Shown here in pieces: positions 48,158 through 62,400 of a stretch of DNA of 64,000 bases. The position numbers and the translations under genes are program-made. The DNA lies in contig CAMPDV010001957.1 in assembly GCA_946699065.1 (NCBI GenBank), forward strand, positions 1-64,000. Reading direction: 5' to 3'. The notes under the pieces were generated by a model. That model was given only the letters and a program-made list of their open reading frames with translations. It had not been told where the DNA came from and searched no databases. The number at the start of each line of letters is the position of its first letter. The stretch's first letter is position 1. This stretch comes from Loxodes magnus. Its lineage: Eukaryota; Ciliophora; Karyorelictea; Loxodida; Loxodidae.

Positions 48158-48974
48158 TCATTAAATTAAATTAAAAATTTTAAGGTTAATGGAGTGTTCC
48201 CTTAAAAGATCCATAACCCCTGTATTACCTTTTGCAGGGTCTCGGACTCCCCGGTTCTCCACCCAAGTTTACTCCCGAGCTTTCCAAACGGTCTTGGAGT
48301 TATCTTCTTACGTCATAATAAACCATCCGAGGAAGGATAAAACATGGTCAATTCATTTCAAATCTTTTTTCTAATTTCCTTATTTCCCTAGCATCTTCTT
48401 CAAAGATGATATTGACTGCCACATATGTAGCACTTTTTTTTGAAGTATTTTTCTTGAGTCATGGGTTGTTCTTCTATTATCATTGAATCTTTATTTTTTT
48501 ATGGTTATTAGCTCTCTAATTTCTCTAACCTTTGCTTAATTTCTTTAATTTGCTAAAAGGCATTTTCATATTTTTAAAAGTCTATTCCCATTTAATCATC
48601 TAGTCTAACAATATCGCATTCTATTTCTTGAATCTGTTATTAATATCCTATTTTGTAAAAAATTCAGTGTGTGGTTTCTCATCGTCCACATGATCTTATA
48701 AATCTTGTTATAAACTGATAACATAATGCTCAAGATTCTCGACTTTATCAGTGTAGTCGAAAATAATCTCCACAAGTTATTCCTTGTCTAAATTAATTAG
48801 TTGATTAAATGTATGCCTCTTTTTAGGAATTTTTTCAGGTAGTTATTTTTATTCTGATATTTAGTAATATTTTTTCTTTTAAATCTTAGTTGGTGTTTGT
48901 TAATTTTAGAAAGATTGATCAGTAGTATTACGATTAATCTTTTCGATAAAAAAACTTTTGTTCCAACTCTCCAT
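48158..48974 (-). mobile_element. Half-LINE 2: ORF1-only retroelement
   Basis: Minus-strand element from ATG 48974 to a TTTTTAATTTAATTTAATG tail at about 48158-48180. It has the same plan as half-LINE 1: ORF1 with a CCHC knuckle, no ORF2, short-repeat tail. It sits head-on against the ORF1-like relic on one side and the 3' end of LINE-B copy 3 on the other. Confidence 0.65.
48187..48974 (-). CDS. Half-LINE 2 ORF1: coiled coil, CCHC knuckle, GC-rich C-terminus
   Basis: Reads MESWNKSFFIEKINRNTTDQ, then KRHTFNQLINLDKEQLVEII, DYTDKVENLEHYVISLQQDL and, after a one-base shift near 48665, IECDIVRLDDQMGIDFQKYE and IKEIKQRLEKLE. Then comes C-YI-C-GSQY-H-LWRR-C at 48391-48432, with Trp as TGA (48400-48402). 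The C-terminal block YPSSDGLLWRKKITPR, again TGA for Trp, aligns with YPTQSGKIYRKKFFNS of half-LINE 1. This explains the unusually GC-rich stretch 48187-48370 as ORF1 coding sequence. Function inferred: RNA binding. Confidence 0.7.
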
Positions 48975-48984
48975 CTTTTTTTAA

Positions 48985-50630
48985 TGACTAAACTATATTA
49001 ATAAATAGTTTACAATAAATTAAAGCTATTTAGTAATAATATTTCAATTTAATGAAAGATTTGTTGTACGAAACTGTTTATTTAAATTTTAAATAAAAAC
49101 AATTTTTTGACATCTATAACTGCATGAATTGCTTCCTTCAATTATAGACATTAGTAAATGTTTTTAATGCTTTTAATATAATCTTGAAATCATCAATTTT
49201 AAATTACTCTTGTTATAGTCTCATCTTTTATTTCTCCCTTTTTGCTTTTTCCATTTCTAATAATTCTAATCTTCTTGATAAAAGTTTCTTATATTTTTAT
49301 TTATAAATCTAAATATCCCAAATAAGACTTTGGAAGGGAGTTTATAAGTCCTTAATCATATAATATAAGGTGTCTTAAGTCATAATACTTAATCTTTTAC
49401 GATAGTCAATCTCTTGTATTATAATAGTATATATATTTAAAAATGTGCTCAAATGTATCATACTCTCCCCACATAAAGTAGGGATTATCAATAGGATAAT
49501 GACGATCTTAAAAATTTTTTCGGGGATTAAAAGATTGGGTTCTAAGTTTATATATACTGATAATTTTTTGTCTAAATTATTTGCTCAACTTAGTGTAAGT
49601 AATTACTGGAAATTGGTTAAGATACGAAACTGCTTAATATATTTTAGCTTTTTTCATTCTCTTAAACTTTTGAGTAGCTATATTATAGAAATATTATTGT
49701 ATTTTGTCTCTTATATATTTAGTAAAATTTTTTTAATTGAAAGTTTAAAAAAACAAAACAAAAAAGAAACTTTTACTTCTAAATGGAGATGCTAAAGAAA
49801 TATTTTCACATACTAAGAAAATTAAAAACTCTAAAAAATAAATTAAATGAACTTTAATTAATAAATCAAAAATAAATCCATTGATTAATGGAAGAATTTA
49901 TTTTTAACAAAAATTTTAATCTAACTAAATAATATAATTTTCAGTAATTAAAAAATAGATAAAATATAAGATAGTATTTAGGAAATTAAAGATTATCAAC
50001 TCTCATATTTATAAGGATTTTATCTTTTTACCATACAAGAAATACAAGAAATTATAAAAGAAATTACGAATGGAAAAGCAGCTGTTTCAGCTTGCATAAA
50101 AGGTGAACTTCTGAAATATGGTGGATAATATTTGTTAATAATTCTTCACTCTTTTCTGAATAATATGTTAAAATTTGGAATAATCCTTAGGAATTAAATA
50201 CATTGTCGGTAATTCCAATATTTAAAAAAGGAAATAAAGATTACTGGAAAAACTGACTACCTATTACTCTTATTAATATTATTATAAAACTATATGATAA
50301 AGCTTTAACAAAAAGACTATACAATCTGATTTATTAGAGAAATTTGATTCACCCTTCATAAATGGGATTTATAAAAATCAGATAAACAAATTAATAAATT
50401 TAATAATATAACAAATAATTGATAACTATCGGAAACGTGCTAAGATAAGACTAAATTGATAGCAACACTGATAGATGTTGGAAAAATGTTTGACTCAATA
50501 AAAAGAAGACTTTTATTAGATCAATTAAAGAGAGTTAAATTACCATTTGGGCTAATAAAAGCCTTAGAGTGGTTTTACAAAAACCTAAATTCTTCATTTA
50601 AAACAGATGGAGATAAGTTTGCAGAAAAGA
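48985..50630 (-). mobile_element. LINE-B copy 3: twin-primed, duplicate of copy 1
   Basis: Nearly identical to 60-1691: 3' part on the minus strand up to about 49725, then the RT part on the plus strand to 50630. Plus-strand motif A (ATLIDVGKMFDSIKRR) lies at 50459-50510. Copied together with U as one segmental duplication (1-10525 against 48921-59426). Confidence 0.7.
50030..50630 (+). pseudogene. LINE-B reverse transcriptase fragment, copy 3
   Basis: Same blocks as at 1117-1691. DDW is DYW here (gat to att change near 50240), and the TGA in the NWRPI box is kept. Cut before the catalytic aspartate pair, so inactive. Confidence 0.7.
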
Positions 50631-52319
50631 TTCTAAATATTTTTGACGATATATTGCATCTTATAACCTATTTATTTTATATTTCCTCAAATTCTTGCTC
50701 ATCTTCAATTAATCTCACATAAAATTAAGTTTTTTTTATAAATAAATTTGCAGAAAAAATGTTATTTTTAAGCTATAATATCATCTTATCACTGTTTATC
50801 TTATAAAAGAATTGTTTTAAGAATTAAGTTTTTATCTTTAAATAATCTAGCAATTTTCAGTTGATATCATACTTTATGAATAAATATAATTACAATCTTT
50901 AAAACATCAATCAAATAGATAAATATAAATAATGACTATTTAATTAGAAAATGAATATGAAAATATTTTAATTTAATTTCTTGATAAGATCTTTTAAATT
51001 TAAATAAGTGCTTAATCAAATCCTATTTATTAAACCACTTTAAATGTTTTTATGTTTATGAATATTTAGCATCTTAAATTAAAAAATACTATATTGTATA
51101 TTAAACCAAACATTTATTAAAGCAATCCTTAAATTATCAATTATCATTTAGTTGTCTAATCATTTAGAATCAAACAAAAATACCTCATTTTTAAGGTCAT
51201 TTATGAAATTGTGTATTATTCGCTTTATCATCTTAGAAAAAGCTTTGCTTTTTATTATGCTATATATGTTTCTTTTTATATTGTACGAAATATTTCCCAT
51301 ATAGATATAATTATAATAGTTATTAAATTACACTTTGTATATTATTTTAATTAATACAAAAAATTAAAGCTTTTAACCTTTTTTGATATAATGAAAACTA
51401 TATTGATTTCTTAATTATTTACACTTTCATTTTGGTAATTCCTATTATTTAATATTAGAATATCATTTTATTCTTATTTTAGATGCAAATATAAGATAAT
51501 TTACAAGAAACTTAAGATTTTTATCATTTTCCATATATTCAAATTATTTATATACTTTACTAGCAAATCTTTCTTAATCATAAATAGTCAATCCATTTTT
51601 TAAAAAACCTTTCAACTTTAATCAAATAGCTTCATTAGAAATTACAACATTAATAAATCAAATCTATTTTCTATATACATAGTAGATATATTCAACTTCC
51701 TAATCATCAGAAACCTAAACCTATTCCTTTTAATATTACCAAATTAGAACTAATTTTTAAGAGAAAAAATACTTAATATAGCTATTTTTTCTTAAAAACT
51801 TATTTTTCTCTTCTAAATTAACATCTTTTCGCAAACTAAAAACAGATAGTTAGTTGTAGTAAGCTCTTTTCAAAACTCTTTTACTCATCTTAAATTTTTA
51901 ATGTTTTTCTAATTATTATAATAAAGCAGAATATTTTTAAACTTGATTAATAAATTTTTGTTTCTATATTTTATATAGTTAGGTTAGATATATTATTTAG
52001 ATCCTTGTTTAATTACTTTTTTTAGATTCTTTGTAAATTAGTCTAAAATTTATTATTACAGATGTATTGTACCTAATTTTTTCTATTTGATTGATCATAT
52101 TTTTATAAAGAGATTTTTTAGTTCTTTTTAATTGTTATTTTAAAAATCCGTAATATCTATTAAAAAGTTAGTTTTAAGCCCTCTTATAGAAAAATTTTTT
52201 TGCTGATTTTGTTTCTTCCTAAAATTGTCATTTATTTTGTTATCTTTACTTCTTAAAAGTTATTTAAAAAACTTTTCAAATCTTTTAAAATTCTATCCCT
52301 TTAAGAAAAGGATTTATCT

Positions 52320-53640
52320 ATCCCGAAAATCTTTTGTAGCGAATAACTCAGAGCGAAAAAAGAATAATTTCTTCACGATTTCATTGCTTATTTAATTATA
52401 TCTACTTTTTTCTTGAGATCCTTTTTATTTAATTAAATTCTTATAACATTAAAAATTTTTAAAGCGAATTTTTTTATTTACTCGAAAAGAAGTTCAAAAA
52501 TAAAAATTGTATTTTTTCCAAAGCATAAACAATCAATTATTTTATAATTTCAAAAATAATTTACCTTATCAAAAATATATTTTTAAATCAAAAAAAATTT
52601 TTTGTTAAAAATTCTTCAAATCAAAAAATTTTTCTAACAAAAAAAGATGTTTTTTATTTATACAAAATACCATTTAAACAAAAAAGATTTCCAAATTCTA
52701 TTTCGAATATAAAAATTTTTTTATTCTATTTTTTTCTCAAAAATCTTTTATATTTGGAATTTTTTCTTGAAAATTTATTACAATTTTAAAATTTTTTATC
52801 CCGAAATAATTAAATTAATTCTGTGCCGAAAATCTTTGATAGTATAAAACGCTGAGCAAAAAAACAAATTTTTTGTTTTCATGAAATTTAAGCTCTAAAA
52901 TTGAAAGTTAATGATAAATAAAAAACTTAATATCAGAAAATTTTAATTTCCAATCGAAAAGGAAACATATTAAGCATAAAAATTAAAATTTATTATTGAA
53001 CTTAAACACAAGAATAAACATATCTAAATATATTTATTAACATATAGCTTAAAAAATTAAATCAGCATCCCAAAATTCAAAATTTTTTTAGTTTTAAGTC
53101 TATTTATAAAAATTTCCCCTTTTTTTACATATTAAATAAAATGTATCCCGTCCCAGAAATATTTATCAAAAAAAGTTTGCAAAAAAATTAAAATATTTTA
53201 AAATTAATTTCCAAATTTTATTTTCAAAACCATTTTAGATAACTATTTTCAAAATTATTTTAGAAACACTTTTCTAAGAAATTTTAAAAACTTTTTTAAA
53301 AATTGCTTTCAAATTTTTATTCCAATTTTTAAATTTTTTATTCTGAAATTAAAAAAATTATTCCTATTTAGAAATTTTTATCCCGAAATAATTAAATTTA
53401 TTCCGTCCCAGAAATCTTTGGTAGTGTAAAACTATGAGCGAAAAAACAAATTTGAAATTTTTCGAAATTCAGGCTCTAAAATTGAAAAATAAATTAAAAA
53501 TATAGAGTCAGAAAATTTTTCCTCAATCGGAATCGAAAAATTTTAAACATAAAATTTTATATTTTATAATTATAATAAATAAATAATTAATAATAATAAT
53601 AATAATAGTAAATAATATTAATTAATAATCAAAATTATAA
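52320..53640. repeat. GAAATCTTTG motif triplet and microsatellite in U3
   Basis: Blocks near 52320, 52825 and 53405 correspond to those of U1, with extra indels between them. A TAATAAT-type run lies at 53570-53640. The remainder of 50631-54050 has no gene that I can see. Confidence 0.55.
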
Positions 53641-54050
53641 ACTAACTTTTACCTTATAAATAATAACTACTTCACAAAAAAAATGATAATTTATACTCAA
53701 CTTGAAATTTCTACAAAATCTAAAAATTAATCTATAAAATTTTATAGCATAAAATTAAACTTAAACTTATTTCATGTCTTCATTTAACAAAATTATTCAT
53801 TAAATATTTTTAAATATTTTTAAATATTACCCACTTTAAATCAACATACCTCACTAATTTTCAATAACCTATATTACTCAACCTTTTTTAAACCAATAAT
53901 ATTTAAGAATATAACAAATTTTAAATAAATATATAAAGCAAACACTTCATAAAATAACAAACATAATTAACATTAAACATTCATTTAAATGCATTACCAA
54001 TATCTTATATATTTAATCGTAAAATTTAATTAAGTCAAATCATAAGTTTC

Positions 54051-55122
54051 TCAACTCGAAATCCTCCACTTTCTTATCGTGCTGTCACCCGCTCCCGATA
54101 CCAACCATCTATTATCAACACTCAATGCTATAGAATTTATTGTTTATTCATGCCCTTGTAAAGTCTAGATACACTCACCCGTATCAAAGTTCCATATCTT
54201 GATTAGATGATCATTTGAACCAGAAAATATAACACTTGAATCATCACTTAACTGAATACTACGTACACTATCTACGTGACCTTGAAGAGTACGAATACAC
54301 TAACCAGAAGAGAAGTCCCATATCCTAATAGTACAGTCATAAGAACCTGATATGATATGCCTATTATCCTTAGATTAAACATAATCTGAATGCCCAGTAA
54401 GAGTTCGTTCAAGTTGACCTGTCTAGAAATCCCAAATCTTTATAGTTGCATCCCAAGATCCCGATATAATATATCTAGAGTCATAGGAGAGTACTACCGT
54501 TCTAACTGTATAAGTATGTCCCGACAAAGTTCTTATGAGAGCACCATTGTGGAAATTTCAGATCTTTATGGTTTTGTCATAAGATCCTGATACTATATAG
54601 CTAGAGTCAGTGGAGATTACTACCGAGTAAACTGTAGAAGTATGTCCTGATAAATTTCTTATGAGAGCACCAGTCTATAAATTCCAGATCTTTATGGTTG
54701 TATCACCAGATGCTGATACGATATAGCTAGAATCTGAGGAGATTACTACCGATGAAACATATGAAGTATGTCCTGCTAAAGTTCTTATGAGAGCACCTGT
54801 CTGGAAATTCCAGATCTTTATCGAACTTTCAGGATATCCTGAACCTGATACAATTCAATTCAGGTCACTTGATATGGCTACCGATAAAACAGATGAAGTG
54901 TCAGTAAGGACTTAGTCTAAAAAATATTAAAGAAATACCTTTACTTTAGTCATAACTGATCTTGTTTATTAGCTTTTAGTAGCATAAGTTAGTCAGAATT
55001 TCATACTTAAAATGAAGTAGAGATATTTTCCCTAGGATGTGACTTCTCGCCCTTAAGAGTTTTCTTAAAAAAATAATTTTAGTAAATTGCTTTTCTTTTT
55101 TCTCCATTGAATTTTTCTCCAT
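54051..55122 (-). CDS. WD-3: WD40 propeller protein with a shortened fifth blade
   Basis: The exons (184 and 866 nt) give 349 residues and TGA at 54051-54053. Relative to WD-1, blade 5 lacks exactly 12 nt, so SxSVLSVIVSKD becomes SDYVQSKD. The first strand of that blade is lost but the frame is intact. At the blade 3 KIW it has TGG where WD-1, WD-2 and WD-4 have TGA. Other TGA-for-Trp sites (LNW, blade 4 KIW) are shared. Blade-top residues are again different (TSYVSS, TYTVRT, VDSVRS, EQTINS). In-frame start codons lie at 55122 and 55107. Confidence 0.88.
54917..54938 (-). other. 22-nt intron of WD-3
   Basis: Identical position and bases to the other WD introns. Exon 1 is 184 nt, as in WD-1 and WD-2, so the phase is the same. 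Confidence 0.75.
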
Positions 55123-58100
55123 TTTAATTTTATAACTTACTTCAATAAATATTTAAATAAAATAACTCAATAAATTTTACTGACTCAATTTCAATAAAAT
55201 TAAACAATTAAATTATTTATTAAGCATATTTATAAATATCTTATAACACGTTTATTTTTCTATTTTTGTCTTAAAACAAGACAAGATATTAAACTAATAG
55301 TGTACAAACTTTTACATTTTTAATTATTTTATATCTTTTTACTTTTAAATAAAAGGATAAATTATTATATCAAAAGTTTATAACGAAGAATTATATCCTT
55401 ATTATAATAACTTTAATATGCATCCATTAATTACTACTTATTTGTACTTTAAATCAAAGACTCTTAATAAGAAAACCTTACTTCTTTGTAAACTAATTTA
55501 AATGATAAATAAAATATTACAATTCTTTCAAAAGCTATTGCTATTAATTATTACTTTTCACTTACATTTAATCAAAAAAAACATTTATTTAAGCTTTTTA
55601 CTAATTAAATAAAATGAAATAAAATAAGTTTCTTATTAATTAGTTTAAATAAATATTAAAAAGTATCAAATTATTTAAAACAAAGTATTTTTAGAATTTA
55701 TAAGATAGAATCTTTTAATTATCCACTTTCTTACTACTATTTCATTAAAACTTTTTATTTATAAAATTCTCTCTTATAATAATAAACTAATATAATTAAT
55801 TATAATGTTGATTCTAAGCAAAATATATAAATGTAATAAATATAAGTAGTAGAAAGTAAATATTTAAACTAACTATAAATGGTGTATCACTAATTTAATC
55901 TTACAATTATTAAATAGTAATATTTAATTTTATTATTAAAATAAGCTTTAATATTTTAATTATGTCTATTAAATACTTAATATTTTATCCTTTTAGCTTT
56001 ATTAGTTATTAATTTCTCTTTAATTTAGATATTAGATTAGTTATAATAAATAGATTTAGATAAGTTTCTGTTTTTATAGCAAAGTAATATTAATTATTTG
56101 TGTTATTTTAGTAATGATAATTTCTAATTAATAATAGCTAAATGATTCTAGATAATTTAAAGATAAAAACTTAAATCTATTATTCTATACAAATCTATAT
56201 TATATAGTTAGCACTATTAATAGTCTATTTATTAGAATTAGTAGTTTGATATTTAGAAAATGATAAGCTTTTAAGTAAGCATATTTATAATATCTTGTAT
56301 TATTATTTTCTGAATGAAAGAACTTAGCATAATATGTTTGTTTGTAAGATAATATAAGTATTAGATTAGGTAATATAACTAATCTAAGAGATTATGATTT
56401 ACTGTTAATACATTTGATTAGTGTACTATTATTGTATAGGTTTGTGTTGGTAATAAAGAATTGTACATGTTTTGCTTTATACATTTATTAATCTGATTAG
56501 AAAAGATTGAAATCTGATGATATAGATAGTTAATGATTTGAAAGTTAGGCATTAAAATAAGTTTGATTTTTAGATGATTTATAATTTTGCTAAATTTAAA
56601 TTATATTTATATATTCCTTTTTATTAACTATCTTTTGTAATTAACTTTTGTTTGGAAAGCTGATAGGTACATTTTGTAAAAAATGTAGTCTTAATTTATC
56701 TAAGTTTATTTTAGTGAGTATAAGAATATATTTAAAGTATTAATGATACTAGTTCTATAAAACATTTAGGTAATTATATAAAATAAATAGTAAAGAGAAA
56801 ACATTATTCTTTTATATAATTAAACCAAGAAAAGCTAGCTCTTCAATAGAGTCAATTATTCATATATCTAAAGTCCTCTATTTATCTTAAAATCAAGTGC
56901 TTAATATATTATAGCCTCCTTATTTAGTAATATTAATTCATAAAAACTTAAAAGAAAATTCCTTTTTACTTGTACTTGCAAATATTCTAAGTCCTTTAAC
57001 TATTATAGGTTTAATTAGAGACTAATAAGAAATTTTGTTATCCTCTAGATAAAATATTTAATAAAATTGTGATTTCTTATTAAGAATAATATTTTAAATG
57101 AAAATAAGGAAAATTAATATTTTTCTATTTGTAAAAATTTAAAATAATTTATATAAAATCTCTTAATATTTTATAAAAAACAAAGTAAATGCAAAATAAT
57201 TAATTAAATATAATTTAAAAAATATTAACAAAATATATAATTCTAAATGATATTATAAATTAATATTTTCAATATTCATCTTTAGATCAAACATATAATC
57301 AATTATGTAATCTAGATTTTAACCAAATCTACTCAAATATCAAACTTAAATTATAACCAAAACTTAAGAAATTTCATTTTTCAAAAATTAAAATAAAATT
57401 TACTAATTATTTAATTGACACTATCAACTTAAATTATTTAAAAGAATTACTAAAAGAGAAAAAAGTATAAATTAATTAATTAAAAAAATTAAAAAATATT
57501 ATAATTTAAAACTTTATATTTAACAATATTTAAGATAAATATTAAAAATACTAATTTTATAAATCTACCATTTATTTACTTTTTAAATAAACTAATTCAA
57601 CAAAAAAATTATTATTCTTAGAAATTTTACATTTAAAAATATAAAAAATTAAAAATCTTAAAAATCTTAAAAAATTCTCTAACTCTCAGATTTTTATAAT
57701 CAGCCTATTTAGTTTATTTTTACTATTTTTCATCGATTATGGATATATATATAAGTACTAATTATTTTACTAATCTAAAATTTTAACTTCTTCTTAAATG
57801 GAAACTATTCAATATTTGAATAAATAAGTAAAAAAATTATTTAATTTTTTATTTTCTAATTCTTTTTCTAAACTTAATATGAAATCCCGCTAAATGTTTT
57901 TAAAAATAATTTAATTCATATCAATATTAAGATTCTTAAATATTAAGTAAAGTAGCAAACTAAATTAAAATTTTGAATTAAAAACATATTTATAATTTTA
58001 TTGATTCAAATATGCCTAAAATATGAAATTAGAAGCATTTTTTAGGAGAGTTAAAGATTGTCTAAGAAGAATAATTAAATTAAATTAAAGTTTTTGATAA

Positions 58101-59288
58101 ATTTGTATAAAATATAAATGATAGAAATTTGAATATTATTCTTGCTTATTTAAAATTTAATATTATTTAAATATTTTAAATATTTCTGGTAATTAAATTT
58201 TATAAAAACTTACTCATTTATAGTTATTAATTATTAGTGAAAATAATATTATTATAATACTATTTATAATTTATTTACGTATATTTATTATTTTTATAGA
58301 TTAATCTTCATAGAAAAATCATTAGTAATAATTAGTATTTAATAATAATTGTACTAATTATAATTAAAATCCAAGTTTTCAAATTCTAGCTTTAACAGAC
58401 TGGAAAATGCTATTTTTTTACTTAAAATAGGTACATAAGGAAAAATTATTTATTTATAAAATAAATTATATCAATAGAGTATATATCCCTTCTTATTTTT
58501 AGTTTCAAATATCCCTTTCTATTAAAAATCATTTTTTAAACAGACGAAACTTATTATAAAAATCTATTTTATAATCAATTAAAAACTCTATCAAGTTGAT
58601 AAGTAATATTTATACTTTTATCAAAGAAAATTTCTAACTATAGCAAGTGGTTATCATACTTTCAAATTTATATAAAAATTAAAAAATGTGAGACTAGAAT
58701 TTTAAAGCCTTTGCATTGTAAAAAAATGTATTTATAGATAATAAATTTAAACAAAGAAATTATAAAGTAAATAAATAAAATAATAATCAATTTTACATCA
58801 TGATCGGATTCTTTTTATCTATTATAAAAATATTTCTTATTATATATTAAAATAATATATTTTTATAAAATAGTTTTAATTAATTTTTCATATAACTTTA
58901 GTTTAGCAAAATATAAATTAAAAAGAATTTAGATATCAAATTTAAAATATTTAATTTGTAAAATTATTAAAAATTAAAATATCATATTATTTTAAGATAT
59001 AATTAGAAATAAAAGAAACTATCAAATTTATGTATTTAAAAAATATAATTAAACTTATTTAATATATTTAAATACCTTAAAAAATAATTTCCTTTATTTT
59101 TAAACATTTTAAGCATAGTTTTAAATAATTTTAACTTATATATAAATATTACTATAAAAATTAGAAATCAAATACTTTAATTTATATCATTCTTTCAAAC
59201 TTTATAGCATTTTCATTTCTTATTATTTTTATTGTTTATGCTTATTTATTTATAATTTTTATTATTAGATTCTAAATATTTTTAATAG
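55123..59288. other. WD-3 5' flank and gene-free core of U3
   Basis: Conserved WD upstream block, then AT-rich sequence nearly identical to U1 and U2 from about 55900. No gene seen. Confidence 0.55.
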
Positions 59289-59426
59289 TCAAATTTTATA
59301 TTTAGTTTTTATTTCAATACATTTTTCTTCCTAATCATTTTATTATTAAATTGTGTCATTTATAATATTTATCATATTCTTTTAGATTAAATATTATATT
59401 TCTTAAATTCTTGTCATAATCACTTA
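59289..59426 (-). pseudogene. Gene M, copy 3, truncated by L2
   Basis: Only the last 46 codons or so of gene M remain, ending at TGA 59289-59291. The L2 insertion at 59427 removes the rest of the gene and all downstream U sequence within the window. Confidence 0.45.
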
Positions 59427-62400
59427 TACTTAAACTTAAACTAAACTAAAATAGTCTGGTGACATCTTTAATTGTTAGAATTACTTCCTTCAATTAAAGA
59501 TGCTTTAGAATTATTAATAAGTTTTTCATCTCCCGCTTTCATCTTCATCTTATACTTCAGCTTAATCATCTTATTTATCAATTTTTTCCTTCTATTTTTC
59601 CACTTATTCTTTTAGCTCTTCTTATTATTCCTTTTCTTCCTTGTTCTCTTCACTATTTTCTTGATTTTTTACTTCCTATTCCTTAGATTCAGAACTTTCC
59701 AATCATTCTTCTTCCATTACGAATAATTCCAATCTCCTTTTGAGCAGCATCCTGTGGAAAATTTTTATTTGTAAATCTATATATTCTATCTTGTTTTTTG
59801 GGAATTAGTTGATATAATTTTAATCATAGGTTATTAATCTTCCTATATCACCTTATTCAATCTTTGTTTTTAGCCATTCTCTTATATCTATGTAACAATT
59901 GCAATCCATAATATGTTGGAACTTGTCCAATTCTCCACAGAAACAATGAGGATTCTCGATAGGATAATGTCTGTCTTGAAGATCTTTCCGAAAGTTGTAG
60001 CCTTAAGTTCTGAGTTTGTATATACTGATTATTTCTTTTCTATATTATTTATTTAGTTTCGGATAGGTAATTTCTGGGAATTATCGTTAGTTACAAAATT
60101 ATTCTATAAAAATCTTTGCAGTTGGCGTACATTTAAGTCTTTAATAAGTTATTTTATAGAATTTTTGTTGAATCTAGTTCTTTACATATTTCGTAAAGGT
60201 AGTTAAGCTACTATTATGTTCCTAATTATTAAAGTCAATTTCATAGTACTCAGATAATCTTGTTAATTAGTCTCTATATTAATATCCTTCCTATCAATTA
60301 TTCATAAAGAGAGTCCCTAATGTTGATTATGGAAGTTTAATACTTTCTTATCGTATTTTATAAAAAAATCTAAAAAACCTCAAAGCCATAATATCTTTAA
60401 ATGGCATTCAGTTAAGATCTATATAACAGGACTCATTAAAAGTGTTTTCAGGTGCTTAGAAGGCTTTCCTTGCTATTAATCTCATACTTTTATCAATTTT
60501 ATTTAGTGTTTTAGTTGCTCCATTTTAGACTGCTCAAGGTATTAATTCTCCTCCATATTCAACTTTAGGGAGCGTGAACATCCGGCACAAAGTCTTAAAA
60601 TGTCAAGGTGTCACATTTTTATATCTTGATAATGTATATACTACTTTCTTCATACCAGACAGATAATTAGATGAAACCGATTTGCAGTGATTAATTAGAT
60701 CCTTTTTTTGATGAAGAATTACTCCTAAATATGTTACTTATTACTTTTAAATAATTGGATTGTCTTTTATTTTAAAATTTAACTTAATTTCTTTTTGATT
60801 CTTTTTTAAGAATTAAATAGCTTCGCATTTTGAAGTATTAATATTCAATTAAGTTCATTCGAATACTTTTTATGTTTCATTTATTAAAGTCTGCATGGAT
60901 TTTCAGATTTGGATAGGAGAATTAAATCATCTGTCTACCCTCTACATGCGAAGCTTCTGCCAACATTATTACATTTGAATCCTATTATGTTACTTTTACT
61001 TTCTAAATATCTGATTACAATATCATAATACAGCAAAGCAAGCACTGGACCATGTGAGCTACCTTACATAACTCCATTATTGTATTTTATCTTCCTAGAT
61101 AAGGTTCCATCTATAAGAAAGGAGGAATTTATGTTTTTATAGAAAGATTCAAGGGCATTTATAAGTCCTAAAGGAAGCTTGACTCTCCTGAGTTAAACGA
61201 AAATCAATCTTCTTTCTATAGTATCAAACATTTTCTCTACATCTATTAGTGTGGCAAGGAGTTTTGTCTTCCCTTTTGCTTATTTGCAATAGGATTCTAT
61301 TATTTACTATATTGTCCAAATTTGCATAGTAGTTTATTTCCTTTTCATGAATCCCATCTAGCTTTCATGAATTAAGTTTCTTTTATATATTTAATCATAT
61401 AACCTTTTAGTTAAAGCTTTATCATATATTTTTAGTATAGAGTTCATCAAAGAAATAGGTCTCCAATTTTTCCAGTCATCTTTGCTTCCTTTTTTAAATA
61501 TAGGAATAATGATTGACGTATTAAGTTCTTCAGGTATTCTACCTAACCTCAGCATATTATTCAAGAAAGAATGAAGAATCAAAGTAAGATAATAACCTCC
61601 ATACTTCAATAATTCTCCCTTTATGCCATCTGGACCAGCTGCTTTTCCATTAGGGATTTATTGGATAATTTCCTAAATTTCTTAAATCGTAAAGAGTTGG
61701 AATTCTTGTAAATAGGAAGGTATTTACTCTTAAATTTCTTTAATATTTCAATAAACTAGATTAAAATTTTTGTTACTATTGTCAAGCTACTATTAAGTAA
61801 GATTTTAATGTTTATTAAAAACAAAATTCTCTCATGAATCAACAAATTGGTTTTTAAGCTCTTAATTAAAGTTCATTTTGTTTCTTATTTTCGGGTTCAG
61901 AATCTTTTTCGCTTGTTAAAACATAATTTTTGGTTCTTCATTAAGATTTAGAAATTTCTTCTTTGCTTTATCTTTTAACCATTTTCATAGATGATATTTA
62001 TATTTATTTCAAAGTTTATTAGCTGATTTCTGAAGATTAAGGACTCTTTAATTAATTCTTCCAAAATAAATTTGCACTTCTTTATAATCTTAGTTAGCTC
62101 TTTTCGCATCTATATACTTTCTTGCAAGATCTTGAGGAAGTTTGTTGTATTTAGGATCAGGAATAAATGATCCTAGTACTAAATCTGCGTTTGATCGAAT
62201 ATTTCTGCTAATGTACATGTATTATTCCTCTAAATTATTTCTATCTATTTGAAAGTAATCATTACAAGTTTTTATAAATGATTGTTAATATCTTTATCTA
62301 TCAATTGGATCTTACAAACGATTAATTTTATATGTTCTCTAAATTATTTTTTCATCATCATAATATTTTGTATTAAACAAAAAGTTAACTGTAATTGGAA

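Larger units (their letters stand above)
50631..59426. repeat. Unit U, copy 3 (cut by L2)
   Basis: Collinear with U1 from 1692 to about 10525, where L2 has inserted. Contains WD-3 and the last third of gene M. The outer parts match U1 almost exactly; the block from about 51840 to 55900 around WD-3 is clearly more diverged. Confidence 0.9.

Noticed and set aside
48187..48370. Structured RNA gene (5S, SRP, RNase P or tRNA) suggested by high GC
   Set aside because: No tRNA B box, no 5S or SRP core, and the stretch aligns as protein with the C-terminus of the other half-LINE ORF1.
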